Source: Paenibacillus sp. sptzw28 (GTDB lineage: Bacteria > Bacillota > Bacilli > Paenibacillales > Paenibacillaceae). Taken from it: DNA of 64,000 nucleotides. Shown one piece after another: positions 53,565-62,169 of this stretch. The first letter of the stretch is position 1, and each line of letters begins with the position of its first letter. The DNA lies in contig NZ_CP080545.1 of the NCBI RefSeq assembly GCF_019550795.1, positions 2,631,001 through 2,695,000 of the forward strand. The letters are read 5' to 3'. Below the pieces are notes generated by a model. That model saw only the letters and a program-made list of their open reading frames with translations. It was not told the origin of the DNA and did not search any database. The translations under genes and the position numbers were made by a program.

Positions 53565-54284
53565 TCAACTTCCGCGCTGGATCATGTAGTGTAAAGGTTT
53601 CTGTGAAGCTTCAGTATCGCCTTGAATGAGTTCGGACATAAAACCTCCAAGATCCTCTGGATCGTACCAGTTCGCTCGCGCTACTCCTCTTGCAACACGT
53701 TCGCGCGTTCGTATTGGACCTATAATTAATTCATATATTCTAGGACCAATAGACTCTTGTTCAGCAGCCATTGTCAGCACAAGCGACTTTTTAGCGGCAT
53801 TGGTTAATCCGATGAGACCTGCTCCCGGATAAGGACTATCGGCGCTTAGACCGCTTAAATGAATCAGGGCTCCGTCCGTCTTAAGCAACGGAACAAGCGT
53901 GCGCAAAGTGCGGAAGTGGCTTGTTAGATTATCCTGAATGGCCTGCTCCCAAAGTTCATCGCTCACGTCAATCAGCCTTCTGTTTGCTTCCCCCCAGGTG
54001 CCAATGGCGACGACTGCTCCGTCTAAGTAGCCAAATCGCTCTTTCAATTTGTCGTAAACCTCGCGACTTCCCTCCCGATCCTGATCAAGATTGACTTGCA
54101 GGGTGATTAAATTACTGGTATCAACGCTGGAGGAAAGATATACTCGTAATTGTTCAAGCTTATCCTCATTACGGCCAAGCGCGACCACTTTCGCTCCATG
54201 CTGGAGGAGAAGCTTGGTTACGCCCTCTCCAATACCTCCTGTTGCTCCTGCTACTACAATCGTTTTCCCAAAAAGCCTGTTCAT
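53565..54284 (-). CDS. Short-chain dehydrogenase/reductase
   Basis: A 239-residue SDR with VAGATGGIGEGVTKLL for cofactor binding. The usual catalytic Tyr position reads SADSPYPGAGLIGLTNAAKK, where the YxxxK pattern is not obvious, so this may be an atypical member using NAD(P) without classical catalysis. The frame opens at 54350, but AAAGGAGAAT sets the ATG at 54284. First gene of the unit divergent from HxlR. Confidence 0.82.
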   Translation of the reverse strand: MNRLFGKTIVVAGATGGIGEGVTKLLLQHGAKVVALGRNEDKLEQLRVYLSSSVDTSNLITLQVNLDQDREGSREVYDKLKERFGYLDGAVVAIGTWGEANRRLIDVSDELWEQAIQDNLTSHFRTLRTLVPLLKTDGALIHLSGLSADSPYPGAGLIGLTNAAKKSLVLTMAAEQESIGPRIYELIIGPIRTRERVARGVARANWYDPEDLGGFMSELIQGDTEASQKPLHYMIQRGS

Positions 54285-54423
54285 ACGTATTCTCCTTTCA
54301 AATTTGGATTGTTGATGATGCCCTCTGAATGCTATTATAAATACAAACATCCAAAATAATAAGTAAGCACTTTAACGTGCCATACTATCTTTAATGATAC
54401 TATTGTAGAATGGAGCGGTTTGC

Positions 54424-54789
54424 ATGGAAAATAAAAAGCCTGATACTTGCCGGAATGGCGTGGAGGCTTCTTTGGAGATTATAGTGGGGAAATGGAAGCC
54501 GATCATTTTGCTACATCTGCTGCACGGAGGAACCAAACGATTCGGGGAATTGAAACGACTGCTCCCTGATATCACGCAAAAGATGCTTACCGCGCAGCTT
54601 CGGGAGCTTGAGGAACAAGATATAATCGCGCGAAAAGTTTACCCCGAGGTGCCGCCGAGGGTTGAATATTCGGTTACGGAATATGGGCGTGGCCTTTACG
54701 ACATATTGCAGCAAATGCATGAATGGGGCTTGGCCCATCTGGAACACATGGCCAAAAAAAATTCTCGGGCAGGGGCTAGGCAAGACTAA
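54424..54789 (+). CDS. HxlR-family transcriptional regulator
   Basis: A 121-residue winged-helix regulator. The N-terminal cysteine (Cys9) followed by VEASLEIIVGKWKPIILLHLL and the FGELKRLLPDITQKMLTAQLRELEEQ recognition region are standard for HxlR/YodB-type proteins, many of which sense quinones, aldehydes or thiol stress through that cysteine. Divergent from the SDR-VOC-DUF2798 genes, which it most likely controls. Confidence 0.9.
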   Translation: MENKKPDTCRNGVEASLEIIVGKWKPIILLHLLHGGTKRFGELKRLLPDITQKMLTAQLRELEEQDIIARKVYPEVPPRVEYSVTEYGRGLYDILQQMHEWGLAHLEHMAKKNSRAGARQD

Positions 54790-54984
54790 GGACGCCATCC
54801 CGCCTTTAAAGATTTGTGGGTGAGATGCCGCGAGGAATCCTTTTTTATATTTCCAGAGCAAAATACAGCATGTTGAGTCATCAATCATTTCGTATATAAA
54901 TAGAGGGATTAGGGTAATCGGGACGAAAACGACAGATCATCAGAATTTTCATTAGCAATCGACCCGAAAATTTTCGGACTACAC

Positions 54985-55015
54985 TTGACCTAGAGTGAAC
55001 TCTAGATTTTATACT
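54985..55015 (+). promoter_or_regulatory. MerR-type promoter with 19-base spacer and palindromic operator
   Basis: TTGACC (54985-54990) and TATACT (55010-55015) are 19 bases apart, the overlong spacing used by MerR-family activators. Between them lies TAGAGTGAACTCTA (54991-55004), very close to the TAGAGT-AACTCTA operator of AdhR-like aldehyde-responsive MerR proteins. It should drive the SDR gene at 55049. Confidence 0.8.
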
Positions 55016-55048
55016 GAATCCATCTTGATTTAGAAAGGGTGGATAAAA

Positions 55049-55789
55049 ATGTTGAACGTAGAAGACAAAGTTGTGATTATTACCGGGGCATCGAGCGGAA
55101 TCGGTGAGGCAACTGCAAAATTACTCTCCCAAAACGGAGCGAAGGTCGTACTGGCAGCAAGGCGTGAAGAACGACTACGTTTACTAAAATCCACAATTGA
55201 AGAACAAGGTGGTGTTGCTGTGTACAAAGCGACCGATATCTCTTCCCATGTGGAGGTAGAAGAACTCTCGCGGTTTGCCGTTAACGCCTTCGGTCAGATC
55301 GATGTCTTGGTTAATAACGCTGGTATAATGCCTTTATCTTATTTACATGAGAAGAAGGTTAAGGAATGGGATCAAATGATCGATGTCAATATTAAAGGAG
55401 TGTTGTACGGTATCGGCGCGGTTCTTCCGTATATGCGGGAACGAAAACGGGGACACATCATTAATGTATCATCAGTAACGGGACATATCGTTAGAAAATC
55501 CTGGGCTGTTTATTCAGGAACTAAATTTGCCGTACGGGCAATAACCGAAGCCCTCAGACAAGAGGAGGCTGAGAATAACATTCGGACTACGATTATTTGC
55601 CCGGGAGGTGTAGTAACCGAACTGGTCCAAACGATATCGAACGAGGAGATTAAGAAAAACATTGAGGAGTCCCTGCAAGCGGCATTGCCTGCAGAGGCTG
55701 TTGCGAAATCCATTTTATACGCTATTTCCCAACCTGAGTATACGGCAGTTAACGAAATCATTGTAAGGCCTACAATTCAAGAATTATAA
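55049..55789 (+). CDS. Short-chain dehydrogenase/reductase under a MerR-type promoter
   Basis: A 246-residue classical SDR: TGASSGIGEATA, LVNNAGIMPLS, Ser in NVSSVTG and YSGTK (YxxxK). The sequence resembles YdaD/YueD-type oxidoreductases of Bacillota. Substrate unknown; the upstream MerR-type operator suggests induction by aldehydes or other electrophiles. AAAGGGTGG precedes the ATG. No MerR gene is found in this window. Confidence 0.9.
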   Translation: MLNVEDKVVIITGASSGIGEATAKLLSQNGAKVVLAARREERLRLLKSTIEEQGGVAVYKATDISSHVEVEELSRFAVNAFGQIDVLVNNAGIMPLSYLHEKKVKEWDQMIDVNIKGVLYGIGAVLPYMRERKRGHIINVSSVTGHIVRKSWAVYSGTKFAVRAITEALRQEEAENNIRTTIICPGGVVTELVQTISNEEIKKNIEESLQAALPAEAVAKSILYAISQPEYTAVNEIIVRPTIQEL

Positions 55790-55932
55790 TAAGGTCAGTT
55801 CTGGAGGAAGTAGCGTGAGTATCTTTACGTGTATTAAACTGCTCTGACAAAGCAGACTATGATAAAACCAAGTCTTCCGACACTAAAAACAGCTATATTG
55901 ACAGAGCCGGTGTTTGGGGGTAACATCATGTT

Positions 55933-55946
55933 TGTAAGCGTTTTAT
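55933..55946 (+). promoter_or_regulatory. Candidate cre (CcpA) site
   Basis: TGTAAGCGTTTTAT agrees with the cre consensus except at its last two core positions. It lies about 300 bases before a glycosidase gene. The rest of the 55790-56251 gap has a further shared element (next entry) and no ORF that looks coding. Confidence 0.35.
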
Positions 55947-56008
55947 AAATTAATTAATAATCGGTCAAATTGGTAAGAAATATACGCCGCCCATATTTTT
56001 TGATCAGT

Positions 56009-56040
56009 TATGAAACCCATTACATAAGTTTTGTTTTACA
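56009..56040 (+). promoter_or_regulatory. Element shared with the region before the large GH43 gene
   Basis: TATGAAACCCATTACATAAG starts at 56009. TATGAAACCGGTTACACTAA occurs at 57367, in the same position class, before the next glycosidase gene; T-rich TGNTTTNNTT sequence follows both. A common operator is the simplest reading. Confidence 0.4.
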
Positions 56041-56251
56041 ATGACTACGGTCCTGACCAGCCCTTGTATTCCATCTATTTCGTGATTTTAACTTCACTTC
56101 TGTCCTGAAACGCTTCACCCCCTCTTCGTAGCAGATAAAGAACCTTCACCGACCGCTTTATGTTCGTCATCGACCAACTGCCCAGACTGCCAAGCAAATC
56201 CTTCAGCATTTGACATTGAAATGGTATGTAGAAAACGAGAGGGGGTGTTTT

Positions 56252-57250
56252 ATGCCGGTATATAACGCCGCTTCAGATACTTCGAATCCGTGTAAAGAGC
56301 ATCGATTAACGGATATCCCTGTGCATGATCCTTTTGTTCTCACTGACGGGAAGAATGAAGTCTATTACATGTATACCAGCGGAATCCCCGGGTTAACCGA
56401 TTTGGATCGGCATGGCGTATTGGTGTATAAGAGTACGGATCTGCTTGAATGGGAAGGGCCGTATGTCGTATTCACCGTTCCGGACGATGTGTGGGCACAT
56501 CCAGGGCACGGAAAATGGGCCCCGGAGGTTCATGAGTATAAAGGCCGGTTCTATTTGTTTGTGACACTCCATAACAATGACAGCATTATTGCAGAGCCTC
56601 CCGAAGTCTGGAAAATCAATCACATGAGAGGCACCAGCATTGCCGTCAGCGATTCTCCGGAAGGGCCGTTCGAGCTGCTCAAAACGGATGCCCCGGTTCC
56701 ACCGGCCGATTTCATGACCCTCGATGGTACTCTGTATGTGGACGAAGACGGTCAGCCATGGATGGTATACGCCCATGAGTGGATCCAGCTCATTGACGGT
56801 ACATTCGAAGCGGTCCGCTTGAATAACGATTTGTCGGCAGGCGTCGGTGAACCGATTCACCTGTTTAAGGCATCCGATGCTCCGTGGATAAACGCGGAAG
56901 CAACGCCAAACACCAAACATAGCGTCTATGTAACGGACGGATGCCAGCTGTACAAGGGAAAAGGCGGACAGCTCCTCATGCTTTGGTCCAGCTACAACAA
57001 GGGTGGCTATGTCCAGACGATTGCAAGGTCTCGGTCAGGCAAGCTTAAAGGTCCGTGGGAGCAGCTTGAACCGCTCGTATACGGAGACAGTGGACACGGG
57101 ATGCTGTTTCAAACATTCACGGGAGAGCGGATGCTGATCCTGCATCAGCCCTTCAAGCTGCCGGATTCCAGGGCGAAAATATATGAAATGGAAGAGACTG
57201 AAGACGGCTTTAAGGTGATACGAGCGCGCGAAGATCTTCATGGAACTTGA
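56252..57250 (+). CDS. GH43-family glycosidase, intracellular
   Basis: A 332-residue five-bladed beta-propeller hydrolase without signal peptide. The general base Asp is in PVHDPFVL, further blades show KWAPEVHEYKGRFYLFVTLH, and DGTLYVDEDGQPWMVYAHEW probably carries the pKa-setting acid. GH43 enzymes act on arabinan, xylan or galactan oligosaccharides; the subfamily is not assigned here. The frame opens at 56210, but GAGAGGGGGTG supports the ATG at 56252. It may process sugars released by the secreted GH43 enzyme encoded next. Confidence 0.85.
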   Translation: MPVYNAASDTSNPCKEHRLTDIPVHDPFVLTDGKNEVYYMYTSGIPGLTDLDRHGVLVYKSTDLLEWEGPYVVFTVPDDVWAHPGHGKWAPEVHEYKGRFYLFVTLHNNDSIIAEPPEVWKINHMRGTSIAVSDSPEGPFELLKTDAPVPPADFMTLDGTLYVDEDGQPWMVYAHEWIQLIDGTFEAVRLNNDLSAGVGEPIHLFKASDAPWINAEATPNTKHSVYVTDGCQLYKGKGGQLLMLWSSYNKGGYVQTIARSRSGKLKGPWEQLEPLVYGDSGHGMLFQTFTGERMLILHQPFKLPDSRAKIYEMEETEDGFKVIRAREDLHGT

Positions 57251-57366
57251 GGGGGGAGGGATATTTCCCTTTCGCCTGCAGATAACGTTACAGCGGCTTG
57301 ACCCTTGTATAATCATTATTGCGACATAATTAACGTTCGCTAAACGGTAATGTAATTGTTGGGTTT

Positions 57367-57407
57367 TATGAAACCGGTTACACTAACCTGGTTTCGTTAA
57401 CTATAAC
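57367..57407 (+). promoter_or_regulatory. Putative promoter and operator of the large GH43 gene
   Basis: TTACAC and TATAAC, about 18 bases apart, form a weak promoter. An imperfect palindrome (GAAACCGGTTA with TAACCTGGTTTC, one bulged T, 57369-57394) overlaps the -35 and resembles the element at 56009. The remaining gap from 57251 holds nothing else clear. Confidence 0.45.
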
Positions 57408-57522
57408 TATAAAACATAAAGTCAGGAGGATTAAACAGCACATACGGAAGATGAATTCTCGATCGTTTAACATTGAACTCAACGCTCGTTTCACTCTAGC
57501 AAAAAAAAGGAGAGGAATAACG

Positions 57523-60500
57523 ATGAAGAAAAGGTACAAGCCGCTAGTTCTGCTTCTGTTGTTATCATTAATAATGCCTCTTAATCTCGCACATTTAAAA
57601 ACAGTTTCTGCCGCGCCTGCAGCACCCGTGAGTTATTTCACGGATGATTTCTCGGATGGAGATTATACGGCTAATCCGGCTTGGACAGTAACCTCCGGAA
57701 CATGGAACGTCGCTGCGTCTCCTACTGATACCGGCAACAGAGTGCTCAATCAGACGGACACCGGCGAAGGTATTATCACCGGAGGAGATTCCGCATGGAC
57801 GGATGTAGCGGTTACAATGCGTTTCTACACCGGGGGCGGCGGAGCCTTTCCGGGAATTCTGGCACGTGTCCAGGACTCTCGGAATTTCTACTATTTTCAA
57901 ATGCAAGCAACGGGTGCTTTGGTTCTTTCCAAAAGGATCAACGGTTCTGATACCACTTTAAAAAGTCTCTCTTATACATTAAGCAAAAACACATGGTATC
58001 AGTTAAAGATGGTGTTGGTTGGAAATTCCATCAAATGCTATATCGTTAACAACGGAACGGACAAGCTTGTTTTCGATGTGATTGATACTACCTACAAAAG
58101 CGGTAAAATCGGAATCCGGAACAAATGGCAGGCGGTTTATTTGGATGATGTTAAGGTAACGGATGCGCCGGCTGTAAACACTTCAGTCCTTCAGTCAAGT
58201 TCACAAACCGGCACTTCTGTTTCACTTGGCTGGGATCCGGTTGACGGAGCATCCAGCTACAATATTTACCGTTCAACGACACCCGGAAGCGGTTATGCCT
58301 TTGTTGGGAACAGCACAACAAACAGCTTTGTGGATACCGGGTTAAGCTCTGACACGGCTTACTATTATAAATCAGCGTTCGTATATGGCGGACCGACAGA
58401 ATCCCAGTGGTCATCCGAGCTAAGTGTACGGACGAATCCAACGCCTCCTGGTGCACCGACGGGACAATCGGCGGCTGCAGTGAATTCATCAACCATCAAT
58501 TTGAACTGGGCAGCAGCGGCCAAAGCAACCGGCTACAGGGTATACCGCTCATCGGATGCAGGCAGTACCTTCACCAAGGTGTATGACGGAGCGGCCATAA
58601 GCTACCAGGATACCGGGTTAACTCCAAATACGGTATACAATTATAAAATAACCGCTTATAACGCTTATGGAGAATCAGCGGCGGCTTCCGTGCAGGCTGC
58701 GACCTACCAATATGATGCCCCGGCAAACTTTGCAGCAGCCTCAGTTACCGACACATCCGTAACACTAAGCTGGGACAAAGCGCAGGGGACGGCTGTGACC
58801 TACAAGATAAGCAGGTCCTCAAGTCCTGTCGGAACCTTCACCCAGGTTTACAGCGGTACAGAGAACGTATTTACCGATACCGGCTTAACGCAGGGCACCG
58901 GATATTTTTACAAACTCAGTGCGGCTATTGACGGGACATCCTCGGCAGCTTCGGATCCGCTTGGCGTAAGTGCGGTGAGAACTGCTATTACTCCCGGTAC
59001 ATTGTGGGCGGATACGAACGGCAGTCCTATTGATGCCCATGGCGCAGGGATCATGTATGACCAGGCAACGCAAAAATACTATTGGTACGGCGAATATCAT
59101 AAAGGTGCATGGCCGGCGGCGGGAGTGAGAGTGTACTCTTCGAGGGATTTGTTAAATTGGAAAGATGAAGGTATGGCATTAACGATGGTGCAATCGATGG
59201 ACGATTTTACGAACGATCCGCTCATTTCCAAGCTATATGCCGGCAGAACCGATACCGTAAACATCTGGGCGGATATAAGAAAGGGCAGAATCATCGAAAG
59301 ACCGAAAGTTATTTATAACGATAAAACGAAGAAGTATGTCATGTGGGCTCATATTGACGGAGATAAAGATCCTTATAATAACAATGCAAACTATGGTAAA
59401 GCTCAAGCCGGATACGCGATAAGCGATTCCCCGACCGGTCCGTTCATCTACCAGAAGAGCTACCGCATGGATCAGTGTCCACCGGATCAGACCGATTATC
59501 AGCCGGGCAACCCCGGGATGGCGCGTGATATGAATTTGTTTAAGGATGATGACGGCACGGCTTATCTTATCTATTCCAGCGAAGAAAACAGGACTCTCTA
59601 TATTTCCAAGCTGCTGGATGACTACTCGGACGTGGTAGGCTGGCATAAGGACGGCAATGTGGATGCAAACGGCAAGCCTGTCCGCGATACAACCTACAAG
59701 GGCGTGTATGGCGTCGATTATATAAGACTTTTCCCCGGCGGCTTGCGTGAAGCTCCGGCCGTATTCAAGTATAACGGAAAATATTATCTGGTGACCTCAG
59801 GTGCAACCGGATGGGCTCCGAATCAAAATATGTACAGTGTGGCCGATCAAATGCTGGGTAAATGGTCGTCTCTGGCGGATCCGTTCATAAGGACATCGCC
59901 TTCCGATCCTAACCCGATGATAGCCTTTAATTCTCAAACGGCATCCGTTATCCCTGTCGACCCTGCAAGAGGAAAATTCATTTATGTCGGTGATGATTGG
60001 AATGGCGGTAATTTCAGTGCGAACGGCGGTGCCAAATATGTATGGCTGCCTATCGAATTTGGCCAAGGTACGGATATGTCCATTAAATGGTACAGCAGCT
60101 GGACCACCGATATATTGAACAGTATGGGAAGTGTGCAAACAAACATTAAATTACCCGAGGTTGTGGCAACCGGAGCCGAGCTGGCTTTACCAGACCAAAT
60201 CGAAGTGACGCCAAGCGGCGCTGAAGCTCCAATAACAACAGCCGTAACGTGGTCGGTAAATTCACAGCCGGTAACGGCGAGTACGTTCGCACTTCCGGGT
60301 ACCTATACCTTAAAGGCCGTGCTGCCGCAGTTTAACAACAAAACCTTGCAGTTTAAAATTTACGCGGTTGCGCGTAACACCATTTATTTTGTTAACAGCA
60401 GCGGTTATGCGACAAATGATTACAGCCTGATGACCTCATACCTTCAGGATACCCTGGTGAATAAGAACGTTGTGGAGCAGACGTACAATACAGGCGATTC

Positions 60501-61947
60501 CGATCCTTGGGGCTATGTCGGAACGAATTCCAATCCGGCAGGCTCGGCCGGTGGAGACATTTTCTCCACACTCCGGTATTTGAATGGCGGGAATGTCAGC
60601 AATTCTCCTGCGGGTACCGATCTAACTTATAAGTTTACGGTGAAGAATGGTTCTTACACTGTTTATACAGGGTTCAATGATATATGGAATAACTCCACCA
60701 GAAAAGCGGACTTGTACATCAATGGAGTCAAAAAGAATGCAATCACGTATATATCCAACAAGGTTTACGGCAATACGGTTGACGTAACGGACGGCACGAT
60801 CAATGTCACGGTGAGAAATACGGCCGCGGAGGACCCTTTGATCAACTGGATAATGATTGCTGACAATACACTGACTCATGATCCTTTGATGGGGCTTCAG
60901 ATCGCTGCGACAACATCAAATTCAGCTTCGCTTTCCTGGAACAAGGCTCTGGGAGCGACATCGTATACCCTTTACAGATCAACGAGCGCTGACGGGACGT
61001 ATACGCCTATTTATAAAGGGAGTGCAACAGCCTATACCGACAATGGGATCGACTCTGCTCTAACCTATTATTATAAAGTCAGCAATTCCAGCCTATCAGT
61101 GGAATCGCCTATGTCAGATTCAGTATCTGTACGATTGGATCAGACAAAGCCGGTAACCGGGCTTGCTTTAACAGGCGATGTTAACAATGACTGGTACACA
61201 TCCGATGTAAATGTAACTCTGAATGCAGCGGATGATTTGTCCGGCGTAGACAAGACGGAGTATAAATTAGGGGACGGTGAGGAATGGAAAGTATACTCGG
61301 GACCTTTCTCCCTTACCCAAGACGGATTTTACACCATTGAGTACCGCTCAACGGACAGGGCTGGAAATGTTGAGGATGCAAGCCGGCAGACGTTTAAACT
61401 CGATCAAACACTTCCCGGCTTTAAGCTCATTGTAAATGGTGTTGAATTGCAGGAGGGAGACTCTTTCGATGACAACCTGCCGTTAACCTTTCAGGCGGCC
61501 GATAATCTATCAGGTTTGGTTTCTGCACAGATTACCGTAAGTGATTCCGTATACACACTAGACCTGTCTACAGGACCGAGCATCGTTATCGATTTAGCCG
61601 GAAAGACCGGCAGCCAAATTGCTGTTATTACCGCTGTAGATGCAGCTGGAAACAAGCTTCAAAAGAATTTCCCAATCAATGTGACAACGAGCATAGATGC
61701 CATGAATCTGCTGCTTGACCGTTACAAATCCCAGCTAAGCAGACCATTGTCCGTTCAGCTCGGCAACAGCCTCGAACAAGCACAGCACCAACTGGATATA
61801 AACCGGCCGGAACAGGCCGCCAAGCACATGCAAGATTTTGTGAAACACCTTAATAACAGCGCTTTGGGAAGGGATGGGGATGAAAGGGTTAAAGCGATTC
61901 TGAATTCAGATGCAAATGCATTGATAAAGCAATGGACAGGTGTGTAG
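57523..61947 (+). CDS. Secreted multidomain GH43 enzyme, exo-galactanase-like
   Basis: A 1474-residue exported protein. Signal peptide to about residue 30 (cleavage after KTVSA), a laminin-G-like sugar-binding domain at 35-210, three fibronectin III domains to 485, and a GH43 domain at about 488-870 with IDAHGAGIMYD, YYWYGEYHKG, ARDMNLFKDDDGTAYLIYSS and REAPAVFKYNGKYYLVTSGATGW. That pattern matches subfamily 24 (exo-beta-1,3-galactanases). Then come a Big_4-like Ig domain (875-945), a malectin-like beta-sandwich (950-1110), a fourth FN3, two Ig-like repeats including an OmpL47-like one (1206-1290), and a helical C-terminus. No sortase or S-layer motif. AAAGGAGAGG sets the ATG at 57523; the frame opens earlier at 57451. 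Likely attacks arabinogalactan side chains. Confidence 0.85.
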   Translation: MKKRYKPLVLLLLLSLIMPLNLAHLKTVSAAPAAPVSYFTDDFSDGDYTANPAWTVTSGTWNVAASPTDTGNRVLNQTDTGEGIITGGDSAWTDVAVTMRFYTGGGGAFPGILARVQDSRNFYYFQMQATGALVLSKRINGSDTTLKSLSYTLSKNTWYQLKMVLVGNSIKCYIVNNGTDKLVFDVIDTTYKSGKIGIRNKWQAVYLDDVKVTDAPAVNTSVLQSSSQTGTSVSLGWDPVDGASSYNIYRSTTPGSGYAFVGNSTTNSFVDTGLSSDTAYYYKSAFVYGGPTESQWSSELSVRTNPTPPGAPTGQSAAAVNSSTINLNWAAAAKATGYRVYRSSDAGSTFTKVYDGAAISYQDTGLTPNTVYNYKITAYNAYGESAAASVQAATYQYDAPANFAAASVTDTSVTLSWDKAQGTAVTYKISRSSSPVGTFTQVYSGTENVFTDTGLTQGTGYFYKLSAAIDGTSSAASDPLGVSAVRTAITPGTLWADTNGSPIDAHGAGIMYDQATQKYYWYGEYHKGAWPAAGVRVYSSRDLLNWKDEGMALTMVQSMDDFTNDPLISKLYAGRTDTVNIWADIRKGRIIERPKVIYNDKTKKYVMWAHIDGDKDPYNNNANYGKAQAGYAISDSPTGPFIYQKSYRMDQCPPDQTDYQPGNPGMARDMNLFKDDDGTAYLIYSSEENRTLYISKLLDDYSDVVGWHKDGNVDANGKPVRDTTYKGVYGVDYIRLFPGGLREAPAVFKYNGKYYLVTSGATGWAPNQNMYSVADQMLGKWSSLADPFIRTSPSDPNPMIAFNSQTASVIPVDPARGKFIYVGDDWNGGNFSANGGAKYVWLPIEFGQGTDMSIKWYSSWTTDILNSMGSVQTNIKLPEVVATGAELALPDQIEVTPSGAEAPITTAVTWSVNSQPVTASTFALPGTYTLKAVLPQFNNKTLQFKIYAVARNTIYFVNSSGYATNDYSLMTSYLQDTLVNKNVVEQTYNTGDSDPWGYVGTNSNPAGSAGGDIFSTLRYLNGGNVSNSPAGTDLTYKFTVKNGSYTVYTGFNDIWNNSTRKADLYINGVKKNAITYISNKVYGNTVDVTDGTINVTVRNTAAEDPLINWIMIADNTLTHDPLMGLQIAATTSNSASLSWNKALGATSYTLYRSTSADGTYTPIYKGSATAYTDNGIDSALTYYYKVSNSSLSVESPMSDSVSVRLDQTKPVTGLALTGDVNNDWYTSDVNVTLNAADDLSGVDKTEYKLGDGEEWKVYSGPFSLTQDGFYTIEYRSTDRAGNVEDASRQTFKLDQTLPGFKLIVNGVELQEGDSFDDNLPLTFQAADNLSGLVSAQITVSDSVYTLDLSTGPSIVIDLAGKTGSQIAVITAVDAAGNKLQKNFPINVTTSIDAMNLLLDRYKSQLSRPLSVQLGNSLEQAQHQLDINRPEQAAKHMQDFVKHLNNSALGRDGDERVKAILNSDANALIKQWTGV

Positions 61948-62008
61948 CATCATGAGTGTAAGCATGAATGCAAACGAATAGGTCCGAAAGCAAAGAGGGG
62001 GTATGCAC

Positions 62009-62131
62009 ATGCATATCCCTGTTTTGAATCTAAAAATTGCAGGATTAAGAAGGTTTTGCACAAAGGGTGAAGAATACATACCTGACACCATTAGACAATC
62101 CTGGCGAATCTGTAACACTTATACAAAATAG
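62009..62131 (+). CDS. Possible 40-residue peptide or gene fragment
   Basis: An ATG eight bases after AGAGGGG opens a 40-codon frame ending at TAG (62129-62131), 38 bases before the BtrH-like gene. The C-terminal half (FCTKGEEYIPDTIRQSWRIC) recalls the first residues of transcriptional activators, where an IRxSWxxC pattern is common, so it may be a fragment. It could also be a short peptide co-expressed with the next gene. Confidence 0.35.
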   Translation: MHIPVLNLKIAGLRRFCTKGEEYIPDTIRQSWRICNTYTK

Positions 62132-62169
62132 CCGCTATGAATAACAGAAAGTATCGGGAGGAATTTTTT

